DNA of 5,090 bases from an archaeon (GCA_021798095.1 JAJZYL010000089.1:1-5090), one strand, 5' to 3'; positions 1 to 4,921 are shown, counted from the first letter of the stretch. Program-made: numbers and translations. The notes: a model not told the origin generated them from the letters alone.

Positions 1-314
1 TCATCCTTCCTGACTCCGGGGAGCTCCACGATGACTTCTATATTATCGTCATTGACGTGCTGTTCGTAGAGCGGCTCTCGAACCTTATCCTTTATGCTAT
101 CGCCTATCTCCTTGAAGTGAGGCTGCCCGTTTTCATCAAAGCCTATGGCGAAACCCTTGAAAAATTCGCCTTCGAAATCGCTCCTGCTGAGCCGCATTAC
201 TTCATCGCTCATATTGCTCATCTCCTTTATGAAGTCCTCAAGGGCCTGATAAAATGCCCTCGTAAATTCGTCACCCTCACCGTTATCATCATCGCTATCA
301 AACCTATTGTTCAT
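1..314 (-). CDS. hsp20: Hsp20/alpha-crystallin small heat-shock protein, 5' part (runs off left edge)
   Basis: The minus strand is open from an ATG at 314-312 to the window edge, giving 104 residues plus two bases. The N-terminus is acidic (DSDDDNGEGDEF). It is followed by a helical stretch and a glycine/phenylalanine segment (FFKGFAIGFDENGQPHFKEI, residues 51-70). From about residue 77 come KVREPL and then IEVIVELPGV at 92-101. The last two match the entry into the alpha-crystallin domain of archaeal Hsp20 proteins (VREPL..., ...ELPGV.KEDI). Small heat-shock proteins are ATP-independent cytoplasmic holdases that bind unfolding proteins. Most of the alpha-crystallin domain and the C-terminal I-x-I tail lie outside the window. 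The ATG lies 1-2 nt after the start point predicted from the TATA box at 338-345, and no Shine-Dalgarno precedes it, so a leaderless message is likely. The gene diverges from a winged-helix regulator, a setting known for archaeal heat-shock genes. Confidence 0.82.
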   Translation of the reverse strand, partial: MNNRFDSDDDNGEGDEFTRAFYQALEDFIKEMSNMSDEVMRLSRSDFEGEFFKGFAIGFDENGQPHFKEIGDSIKDKVREPLYEQHVNDDNIEVIVELPGVRKD

Positions 315-327
315 AACCAATGGTTAT
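313..327. promoter_or_regulatory. 15-bp palindrome, candidate operator over the hsp20 start
   Basis: ATAACCA and TGGTTAT are perfect inverted 7-bp arms around a single central A at 320. The element covers the hsp20 start codon and its predicted transcription start (about 316). A protein bound here would block hsp20 transcription. It contains TAAC-N5-GTTA, which resembles the CTAAC-N5-GTTAG site I recall for HSR1, the winged-helix heat-shock regulator of Archaeoglobus fulgidus. By eye I found no second TAAC-N5-GTTA in the window. The symmetry is seen directly. The operator role and the identity of the binding protein (most likely the product of 372-752) are inferred. Confidence 0.45.
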
Positions 328-344
328 AAACAACTAGTTTATAA
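324..344. repeat. 8-bp inverted repeat with 5-bp spacer in the divergent promoter
   Basis: TTATAAAC (324-331) and GTTTATAA (337-344) are perfect inverted copies separated by five bases. A further palindrome, AACTAGTT (332-339), lies at the centre. The right arm largely overlaps the TATA box at 338-345. The repeat may be a regulator site, or simply two TATA-like boxes facing opposite ways. AT-rich promoter DNA produces such symmetry fairly easily, so a function is uncertain. Confidence 0.4.
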
Positions 345-345
345 A
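338..345. promoter_or_regulatory. Self-complementary TATA box shared by hsp20 and the winged-helix gene
   Basis: TTTATAAA reads the same on both strands and is centred at 341/342. Using the archaeal spacing of about 26 nt from TATA centre to start site, the minus-strand start falls near 316 (hsp20 ATG at 314). The plus-strand start falls near 368 (regulator ATG at 372). Both messages would be leaderless or nearly so. The boxes and distances are read from the sequence; use in both directions is inferred. Confidence 0.55.
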
Positions 346-371
346 TTTAACTTTAAAAGCGGCCACTGGCA

Positions 372-752
372 ATGGAGGGTATGCCATCCGTATTCGAAGA
401 CCTGGGCCTCAACAGGACGCGGGCCTCCATTATGGAGCTGTTATCCAGGGAACCGCTGACGATAAGGGAAATTGCAGAAAGACTGAAGGTGAGCCAGACG
501 GCGGTCATCAAGAACCTCAGGATACTGGAAAGGAACGGATTAACCGAAAGGGTCTTCGAACACGGCAAAAGGGCATTCAGGTGCAAGGGCACCTTCTTCA
601 TATATGAAACCGGCAATGATGGGGATGAGTTCCTCACAATCTATATAAACAAAAAAGGCAGGAGCATGAACGATAAAAAGAGGGTGGTATTCAGTTCCTC
701 GAGCACCAGGGTGCTTCAGGACTTCAGGCTCTCTTCAGCTGGCCTGTCCTGA
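372..752 (+). CDS. Winged-helix (ArsR-like) transcriptional regulator, possible heat-shock regulator
   Basis: This 126-residue protein has one winged helix-turn-helix domain at about residues 14-72. Helix 1 is RTRASIMELL, the turn is LTIREIAERLKV, the recognition helix is about SQTAVIKNLRILERNGL (41-57), and the wing is RVFEHGKRAFRC (60-71). ArsR-like proteins of this kind bind DNA as dimers. No metal-binding cysteine cluster is visible (one Cys, at 71), so metal sensing is unlikely. A short beta-rich tail follows (TFFIYE, FLTIYI), and the Ser-rich C-terminus overlaps the convergent DUF59 gene. The divergent hsp20 gene suggests a heat-shock regulator of the Phr/HSR1 type, although this protein is shorter than Phr as I recall it. 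Two in-frame ATGs exist (372 and 381). The first is favoured by the TATA box at 338-345. The second would be leaderless from the TTTAAA at 352-357. Family assignment is solid; target genes are inferred. Confidence 0.83.
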   Translation: MEGMPSVFEDLGLNRTRASIMELLSREPLTIREIAERLKVSQTAVIKNLRILERNGLTERVFEHGKRAFRCKGTFFIYETGNDGDEFLTIYINKKGRSMNDKKRVVFSSSSTRVLQDFRLSSAGLS

Positions 753-1042
753 TTTACATTTTCGTTTATCACTTCGGCCATATAATGTTCCAGCAGTGTT
801 ACGTTCACCTTTTTGACACCTTCCACTGAGGCCACGGCGTTCTTTACATCGTATGCAAGCTGGAGGGCGAGCATTGAGGGGCACACCGGCGTGGTCATCT
901 TGACTTCAACTGTTGCCAATCCTTCGTCCGATATCTCCAGTTTCTGAACCAAGTTAAGCTCCATTATGGAAACGCCTATCTCCGGATCTATTACCTTCGA
1001 CAGGTTCTCCCAGGCTTGATCCATCATCTTGTCCTTATCCAT
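716..1042 (-). CDS. MIP18/DUF59-family protein (Fe-S assembly type)
   Basis: The 108-residue protein spans the whole small alpha/beta fold of the MIP18/DUF59 (SufT/PaaD-like) family. The N-terminal motif is DPEIGVSIMELNLV (19-32), close to the family's DPEIGVN...DLGLV. The second hallmark, MTTPVCPS (49-56), carries the conserved cysteine at 54, here in the TPxCP form. The helix LALQLAYDVKNAV and a final beta strand (VKKVNVTLL) follow. Members act in iron-sulfur protein maturation; others are the PaaD component of phenylacetyl-CoA oxygenase, for which there is no context here. In archaea it is usually a stand-alone Fe-S maturation factor, working with ApbC/Nbp35-like carriers or SufBC. The last 12 or so residues (NQDRPAEESLKS) are polar and unconserved. 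They are encoded in the 37 bp shared with the convergent regulator gene. No Shine-Dalgarno is present; the start sits a few bases after the predicted transcription start. Confidence 0.92.
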   Translation of the reverse strand: MDKDKMMDQAWENLSKVIDPEIGVSIMELNLVQKLEISDEGLATVEVKMTTPVCPSMLALQLAYDVKNAVASVEGVKKVNVTLLEHYMAEVINENVNQDRPAEESLKS

Positions 1043-1066
1043 GAGACGCGGTGGAGGGAGGTCATT

Positions 1067-1081
1067 GATATACTTTTATGG
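1067..1081 (-). promoter_or_regulatory. TATA region of the DUF59 gene
   Basis: On the minus strand the sequence reads CCATAAAAGTATATC. Its two possible TATA centres (about 1075 and 1071) predict starts near 1049 and 1045, giving a leader of roughly 3-7 nt before the ATG at 1042. This supports 1042 over the internal Met codons at positions 6 and 7. The same bases contain the stop codon of the possible broken small ORF at 1076-1238. Confidence 0.45.
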
Positions 1082-1238
1082 TGTTTTGATGTCTGTTCCC
1101 CGGACCAGCCCCACACTATCTGGGCATTTATGTATCGATACCACGAAGATCTTCATCCAGATCATGAATATGACATGGGTTATCAGGTAAATCAGGACCG
1201 CGGCTAAGGTAACAAAGCCTGAACAGCCCCTCCTCCAT
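1076..1238 (-). pseudogene. Possible small membrane protein gene interrupted by one extra G
   Basis: The ATG at 1238 opens a 36-codon frame without recognisable features. The +1 frame, open from 1237 to a TAA at 1076-1078, encodes a convincing membrane segment, FVTLAAVLIYLITHVIF, then MIWMKIFVV and a polar tail with one Cys. That frame has no ATG, GTG or TTG upstream of the hydrophobic part; a TGA lies just before it. Removing one G from the GGGG run (plus-strand CCCC at 1227-1230) joins the ATG to it and gives about 53 residues starting MEEGCSGFVTL. The break could be a sequencing or assembly error, a real frameshift, or chance. No family is recognised. It would follow the glycosyltransferase gene by about 40 bp on the same strand. 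The reading is tentative. Confidence 0.28.
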
Positions 1239-1278
1239 TGATGTCAACAGTTCTTATTATACGCCCTAAATGTACTTC

Positions 1279-2622
1279 TTACTTAACGTGTGTGTCCGCT
1301 GCGCCGCGGGGTTTGTATGAATAATATGCGTCCTCCATCACTTCCCTTATGCTCTCACTATTGGATTTCAGGCTACACCATTGGTTCATTGTAGCATAAC
1401 CCATTTCGCCGACCTCCTTCTTTGCTCCCAGTGCTTTACTGATACATTCATGGAGCTGCATTACGTCCCCGGATTCGAATGCAAATCCGTTCAGCCCATC
1501 CAGTATCAATTCAGCTATGCCAGCCCCCCTGCTGACTACAACAGGCTTCTGGTATCTCCATCCTTCGCATACCGAGAGCCCGAAGCCCTCTACCTTTGAA
1601 GGCAGGACTACCACATCACATTCCTGATACAGGGACATCAGTTCATCATCGGGCATGTAGCCGGCGAACACCACCCGATCTTCCACCCCCTCCTGCCTTG
1701 CCAGTTCCTTTAACGTCTTGATCCATGTGCTGGCCTTGTCATGCCCCAAGGAGGTGCTGGTAAAACTGCCGTCGCCTACGAGCACCAGCTTGGCGTCGAT
1801 CCCTTTGATAGCCGAGATCGCCAAGTCCTGGCTTTTTATGGGGTCCATCCTTCCCACAAGAAGGACCTTCTTTTCATCATTCTTCAGGTTTAACCTTTCG
1901 AGCATCCGGGAGGCCGTCCCCCTATTCGAATTTTTATAGTAATCTGGGTCAATGAACGGATAAGTCTGTTTAGCCTTGACCCTGGAGCCGAGCCTTATCA
2001 GACCTTCCAGATCCCTCTTGGTGCTCAGCATGACTGTATCGAACCCATCCATCGATCTCCTTACAAAGCCCCTAACTTCATCGCTCATTTTCTCGGGTAC
2101 CAGCGGTATGTGATACCACAGTACAGCAGGGGCCGATGGCCCTATAATTCCCCCGACAAGCAGCTGCTGAAAATCGTTTACAAAAAAGACGTCCGTCCTG
2201 TCAAACTCCTCCATTAGAGCACGTGCTGAATTCCAGTTATATATCGTATATCCCAGATACTCCTTTGGATTAAATCGGTACTGCCTCAATGAATGAGACT
2301 CTGAATAAATGCCCTCCTTAAATCTAGTAAACCTTGCCAGATCAGTTGGATCCAGATCTATGAACGATATCCTGATATCCTTATAGATTGCCTGTGAAGG
2401 GTACCCAGGCCCCAGGGATACCCATGATGGGCTAAGCCCGAGATGGCCTGAAAGCTGCATGATCATCCTCGATACACCCCCCACGGTAGTTTGAACGTCC
2501 TCCGGATTGAGAAGCTCTATATCAAGGGGAATTGTAAGTTCCCCATATTTCTCAATCAATTGCTGAAAAGTTAGATTGAACTTTATAGGAGGTGTCTGCG
2601 TGTTTACAGTGATAGAAATCAT
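1279..2622 (-). CDS. Family 4 (GT-B, retaining) glycosyltransferase
   Basis: The 447-residue protein has the two Rossmann-like halves of a GT-B enzyme. In the N-terminal acceptor half, VGGVSRMIMQL (47-57) supplies the glycine-rich loop. FVNDFQQLLVGG (147-158) and WYHIPLVP (169-176) resemble the HDxQ and H-I-P/D stretches of trehalose-forming enzymes such as TreT and the GT20 synthases. The C-terminal donor half opens with VLLVGRMDPIK (253-263), whose Arg258 and Lys263 match the phosphate-contacting pair. It continues through LVLVGDG and VVFAGYMPDDEL to the E-x7-E motif EGFGLSVCE (Glu345, Glu353) and PVVVSRGAGIAELI. No signal peptide or membrane segment is visible, so it is cytosolic. It transfers a sugar from a nucleotide-sugar donor with retention; donor and acceptor cannot be told. 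A TreT-like disaccharide (compatible solute) enzyme is one option, a glycolipid or glycan enzyme another. It stands alone, without sugar-metabolism neighbours. Confidence 0.87.
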   Translation of the reverse strand: MISITVNTQTPPIKFNLTFQQLIEKYGELTIPLDIELLNPEDVQTTVGGVSRMIMQLSGHLGLSPSWVSLGPGYPSQAIYKDIRISFIDLDPTDLARFTRFKEGIYSESHSLRQYRFNPKEYLGYTIYNWNSARALMEEFDRTDVFFVNDFQQLLVGGIIGPSAPAVLWYHIPLVPEKMSDEVRGFVRRSMDGFDTVMLSTKRDLEGLIRLGSRVKAKQTYPFIDPDYYKNSNRGTASRMLERLNLKNDEKKVLLVGRMDPIKSQDLAISAIKGIDAKLVLVGDGSFTSTSLGHDKASTWIKTLKELARQEGVEDRVVFAGYMPDDELMSLYQECDVVVLPSKVEGFGLSVCEGWRYQKPVVVSRGAGIAELILDGLNGFAFESGDVMQLHECISKALGAKKEVGEMGYATMNQWCSLKSNSESIREVMEDAYYSYKPRGAADTHVK

Positions 2623-2632
2623 ATATTTACAA

Positions 2633-2638
2633 CCACCT
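2633..2638 (-). promoter_or_regulatory. Shine-Dalgarno-like AGGTGG before the glycosyltransferase
   Basis: AGGTGG on the minus strand lies 10 nt before the ATG at 2622 and matches the archaeal anti-Shine-Dalgarno. It is the only clear ribosome-binding-type site before a gene in this window. It requires a leadered message, for example from the TATA-like ATAAATTC (about 2708-2701) or GTTATATG (about 2725-2718). It competes with the leaderless reading from the box at 2647-2654. Confidence 0.45.
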
Positions 2639-2646
2639 AATAATAT

Positions 2647-2654
2647 GATTTAAG
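2647..2654 (-). promoter_or_regulatory. TATA-like box upstream of the glycosyltransferase
   Basis: CTTAAATC on the minus strand is centred near 2650. A start about 26 nt downstream falls at 2624, giving a nearly leaderless message for the ATG at 2622. This follows the pattern of the other genes here but would make the AGGTGG at 2633-2638 irrelevant. Which of the two is used cannot be decided from sequence. Confidence 0.35.
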
Positions 2655-2824
2655 CGTTACTATGACTTGATCTAGGTCTCATGATCTTGGGGCATGCAGA
2701 ATTTATGCGGCGCCCGTACATATAACGGCTCCCTAACAAGGTATTTAGTGCTGCCCAGATCATGGAGTCAAATGATTAATTACAGTGTTGGACTGGATAA
2801 ATATTCGGCGATCTACCGAAGAAA

Positions 2825-2866
2825 GTGGCTCATAATCAAGTGCTCTTTGTGATTAACTAATGCCAC
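2825..2866 (+). other. Two-part hairpin, possible structured RNA
   Basis: GTGGC (2825-2829) pairs with GCCAC (2862-2866), and inside it TAATCA (2833-2838) pairs with TGATTA (2850-2855) around an 11-nt loop. This gives 11 base pairs with one asymmetric internal loop. A TATA-like ATAAATAT (about 2797-2804, plus strand) predicts a start near 2826, right at the foot of the hairpin. No RNA family is recognised, no T-run closes it, and no C/D boxes were seen. Chance is a real alternative. Confidence 0.25.
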
Positions 2867-2963
2867 CTCTTTAGCCTCATTTATATTTCGAGTATGAGGG
2901 TTAGCCATATTCGTTATTCAAAGGCCTCATTATTGAGCATCCTTATTGGGGGGACGGTTAGGC

Positions 2964-2968
2964 AAAAA
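2964..2968 (-). terminator. T5 run after tRNA-Pro, possible terminator
   Basis: TTTTT on the minus strand, about 50 nt beyond the tRNA 3' end, is the first oligo-T run in that direction. Archaeal polymerase can terminate at short oligo-T runs without a hairpin. Five Ts is at the weak end. Confidence 0.25.
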
Positions 2969-3016
2969 TGAACGCCCAGTATCGCGTGTACCAGGCCATA
3001 TATGCAACATCCTTAT

Positions 3017-3091
3017 GGGGCCGGTGGGATTTGAACCCACGGCCGCCAGCGCCCCAGGCTGGTATCCTAGACCAAACTAGACGACGGCCCC
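3017..3091 (-). tRNA. tRNA-Pro (anticodon GGG)
   Basis: The 75-nt minus-strand sequence folds into a full cloverleaf. Acceptor stem GGGGCCG (3091-3085) pairs with CGGCCCC (3023-3017). The T arm is GTGGG-TTCAAAT-CCCAC (3040-3024). The anticodon arm is CCAGC-CTGGGGC-GCTGG (3062-3046), with loop positions 34-36 reading GGG at 3055-3053. The D arm starts GTCT and closes with GGAT through two G-T wobble pairs. Anticodon GGG reads the proline codons CCC and CCU. The variable loop is short and no intron is visible. CCA is not encoded (the next bases are ATA), so it must be added by CCA-adding enzyme. The gene is on the same strand as pyruvate kinase, 154 bp downstream of it, and has its own TATA boxes. 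Confidence 0.97.
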
Positions 3092-3102
3092 ACGTAACAG
3101 GA

Positions 3103-3122
3103 TTACTTTTAAAAGATTTAAA
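3103..3122 (-). promoter_or_regulatory. TATA boxes of tRNA-Pro
   Basis: Two AT-rich boxes lie upstream of the tRNA on the minus strand: TTTAAATC (3122-3115) and TTTTAAAAGTAA (3114-3103). The first is centred about 27 nt before the mature 5' end and would start transcription at or next to it. The second, about 18 nt away, is too close for the usual spacing. The distal box is therefore the better candidate. Confidence 0.5.
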
Positions 3123-3204
3123 CACCGCGAGACAAAAGGGACGTCGGCCACCTGAAATTTAAACTGGATGCTATAGGTAAAATAACAAGCTCGCCGCACC
3201 CTTC

Positions 3205-3209
3205 AAAAA
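3205..3209 (-). terminator. T5 run after pyruvate kinase, possible terminator
   Basis: Minus-strand TTTTT begins 36 nt past the pyruvate kinase stop codon and lies before the tRNA promoter. It is a plausible weak archaeal oligo-T terminator separating the two units. Confidence 0.25.
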
Positions 3210-3245
3210 GCCAATAAGTTGAAGTGTTATGTATCATTAACTGCA

Positions 3246-4604
3246 TCACGCTATTTCGAACAGCCTGATAGCGTCGGTCACCCCTTCCCTGAGGCTCCTT
3301 GTTACTATGGCTACGTTCCCCTTCCTCAGTAATCCCCTTCTCTTAGATATCCTTATCAGCTCCTCGATGTTCTCCTCCCTCAGGTCGGGTACAAAGAGGG
3401 GGGTAACTCCCCACACAAGCGCTATCCTCCTGCATATCCTTATATTGGTTGCAGCTCCGACGAGCCCCCCTGAGGGCCTGAACCTGCCCAGCCTCTGGGG
3501 GGTCTTTCCTGTATGGGTATAGGCTATAAGCTTCCCATCTATCATATCCGCAAGCTTGACAACCCCCTCTGCGAACCTATCGTATGTCTGCGTTGCCTTG
3601 AACGTCGGCTTGAACTCTGAATAGCCTTCTGCCTCCCGAGATATCCTGTTTAGCCAGTCGACCGTCCTTATCGGATACTTTCCAACGGCCGTTTCTCCGG
3701 TCACCAGCAGGCCGTCAGCTCCCATGCTCACGGCCATAAAGACATCCATGATTTCAGCCCGGGTGGGCATGGGATTCTTGATCATGGAATCTAGCAGCTG
3801 GGTGGCAACTATGCTCGGTTTCCCCACCCGCAGCGCAGTGTTTATAGCTGTCCTCTCAATTTCTGGGATCTTCTCCTGTGGAAAATGAGACCCAAGGTCC
3901 CCCCTCGCTATCATTATGGAATCTGCCTCCTCAGCTATCTCCTCCAGGTTCCTGACCGCTGAGATGGTCTCCACCTTGGCTATTATGAATGCGTCGCTTC
4001 CCAGCGCCTCCAGCCTCCCCCTAAGGTCCCTTATGTCCTGCCCCTTCTTTACAAATGAAAGAGCTATGCCATCTATGCCCTGCCCCACGCTGAACTTCAG
4101 GTCATCTAAGTCCTTCTCCGTTAAAGGGGGCAAATCGTATTCTTTGCCCTGAATGGCCACCGTCTTCCTCGAACTGAGCTCCCCATCCATCTCCATTCTT
4201 ACCGTTACCGTATCCCTTCCTTTGGCTGTAACTGCACCCCAAAGCATGCCCCCCTCAAATGCTACACTATCTCCCTTCTCGGCCAGTTTAAAGAAGTCCC
4301 CCGAGGGGATGGGTATACCGTTTCCCTGTAACGAGAAATGCACCTCGGAGTCCGTCTTCACGTTCACCGTTTCAAAATCGCCCAATCTGACCGTCGGCCC
4401 CTGCAGGTCGGCCACAACCGGCAGCGGCTTATCAAGCTCGACCTCAACATCCCTTACAATTTTTATCATCCTCTTCATATCTTCCTGTGAACCATGCGAA
4501 AAGTTCAACCTTATTATGTCGGCACCTGCCTTGACCATGTCGGTGATGATGGATGAATTTCCAGAGGCCGGGCCGAGGGTCGCCATGATCTTTATCTTTC
4601 TCAT
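3246..4604 (-). CDS. pyk: Pyruvate kinase
   Basis: The 452-residue enzyme converts PEP and ADP to pyruvate and ATP, the last step of glycolysis, in the cytosol. The N-terminus MRKIKIMATLGPAS is typical. The (beta/alpha)8 A domain carries RLNFSHG (32-38; Arg32, Asn34, Ser36) and DLQGP (66-70). It also carries AKVET with catalytic Lys210 and Mg ligand Glu212, ARGDLG with Mg ligand Asp236, ATQLLDSM with Thr268, and a GADGLLVTGETAVGKYP stretch. The B domain is inserted at about 73-158, and the C-terminal domain starts near 330. Length matches archaeal family members. The residue after DLQGP is Thr71, where most pyruvate kinases have Glu or Lys (see findings). The ATG at 4604 is chosen over an upstream in-frame TTG (4616) because the TATA box at 4628-4635 predicts a start near 4605. 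It diverges from the RuBisCO gene, which produces its upstream metabolite 3-phosphoglycerate. Confidence 0.96.
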   Translation of the reverse strand: MRKIKIMATLGPASGNSSIITDMVKAGADIIRLNFSHGSQEDMKRMIKIVRDVEVELDKPLPVVADLQGPTVRLGDFETVNVKTDSEVHFSLQGNGIPIPSGDFFKLAEKGDSVAFEGGMLWGAVTAKGRDTVTVRMEMDGELSSRKTVAIQGKEYDLPPLTEKDLDDLKFSVGQGIDGIALSFVKKGQDIRDLRGRLEALGSDAFIIAKVETISAVRNLEEIAEEADSIMIARGDLGSHFPQEKIPEIERTAINTALRVGKPSIVATQLLDSMIKNPMPTRAEIMDVFMAVSMGADGLLVTGETAVGKYPIRTVDWLNRISREAEGYSEFKPTFKATQTYDRFAEGVVKLADMIDGKLIAYTHTGKTPQRLGRFRPSGGLVGAATNIRICRRIALVWGVTPLFVPDLREENIEELIRISKRRGLLRKGNVAIVTRSLREGVTDAIRLFEIA

Positions 4605-4627
4605 GTCAGCGTTCAAACATCGGCAGC

Positions 4628-4635
4628 TATTTATG
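4628..4635 (-). promoter_or_regulatory. TATA box of pyruvate kinase
   Basis: CATAAATA on the minus strand is centred near 4631, so transcription should begin around 4605. That is one base before the ATG at 4604, giving a leaderless message. This position decides the start codon, because the TTG at 4616 would lie upstream of the transcript. Confidence 0.6.
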
Positions 4636-4890
4636 GGTTACCGAAAAAGGGCAATTTCGCCATAGGGGTTCTCAAGCTCACTATTATTTGGGAACGCTTG
4701 TGACATCCTCTAACGTTAAAGCACGCGGGCTTCCCTGATGGCTATCCCTTTACGGGTTGGTAGGCCAACGGGGTGCTTGTTTCTTGATTTAACAACACAT
4801 AGCCGACATCCATCTTTTGTCCTGCAAAAGTTATCTCCATTTGCGCTAAAGCATCAAAGTTTTACTCCTTCCCCCCAAAGCCTCCAACAT

Positions 4891-4899
4891 CTTTATAAG
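4891..4899 (+). promoter_or_regulatory. TATA box of the RuBisCO gene
   Basis: CTTTATAAG is centred near 4895, so a start about 26 nt downstream coincides with the ATG at 4922. No Shine-Dalgarno precedes the gene, so a leaderless message is expected. An ATG at 4911 is out of frame and upstream of the predicted start. Confidence 0.62.
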
Positions 4900-4921
4900 A
4901 GATTTGTGATATGCTTTCCTC

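Larger units (their letters stand above)
2655..3016. other. Intergenic region between the glycosyltransferase and tRNA-Pro
   Basis: No convincing protein gene lies here on either strand. The longest ATG-started frames noticed are 52 codons (plus, from 2694) and 31 codons (minus), both without recognisable features. The stretch holds a two-part hairpin at 2825-2866 and a short inverted pair, CCTCAT/ATGAGG (2875-2899). GCCTCATT occurs twice (from 2874 and from 2923). A near-copy of the tRNA 3' junction starts at 2938. It may contain the leader and promoter of the glycosyltransferase gene and possibly a non-coding RNA. Confidence 0.5.
4605..4921. other. Divergent intergenic region between pyruvate kinase and RuBisCO
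   Basis: No protein gene is visible in these 317 bp on either strand. The ends hold the two core promoters (4628-4635 and 4891-4899). Between them are an 8-bp palindrome TAACGTTA (4711-4718) and a small hairpin GTTGG-TAGG-CCAAC (4756-4769). A C-rich run (CCCCCC) starts at 4871. A second minus-strand TATA-like sequence, AAATAATAG, lies at about 4688-4680. The unusual length for a pair of leaderless genes leaves room for regulator sites, but none is recognised. Confidence 0.5.

Noticed and set aside
57..329. Plus-strand open frame of 90 codons
   Set aside because: It is antisense to hsp20, whose minus-strand frame has recognisable Hsp20 motifs and a well-placed promoter.
353..637. Minus-strand open frame of 94 codons
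   Set aside because: It is antisense to the winged-helix gene; its translation is Ser/Leu-rich with no domain, and it would begin inside a gene with clear protein features.
1016..1207. Plus-strand open frame of 63 codons
   Set aside because: It starts inside the DUF59 gene, covers its promoter, has no promoter of its own and shows no recognisable motif.
2694..2852. Plus-strand open frame of 52 codons in the intergenic region (MQNLCGARTY...)
   Set aside because: No well-spaced promoter, no Shine-Dalgarno and no family resemblance. The VGLDK stretch recalled an IS110 transposase start, but nothing around it supports that.
2968..3162. Plus-strand open frame of 64 codons across the tRNA
   Set aside because: It is the complement of tRNA-Pro and its promoter; the cloverleaf explains the sequence.
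4605..4616. Upstream TTG start for pyruvate kinase adding four residues
   Set aside because: The TATA box at 4628-4635 places the transcription start near 4605, downstream of the TTG, and the ATG at 4604 gives the standard family N-terminus.
4153..4665. Plus-strand open frame of 170 codons
   Set aside because: It is antisense to pyruvate kinase; the Ser/Pro/Thr-rich translation is the usual shadow of a real gene on the other strand.
4756..4769. Hairpin GTTGG-TAGG-CCAAC as a terminator
   Set aside because: It is only 5 bp, no T-run follows it, and it lies upstream of both divergent genes, where no transcript needs to end.
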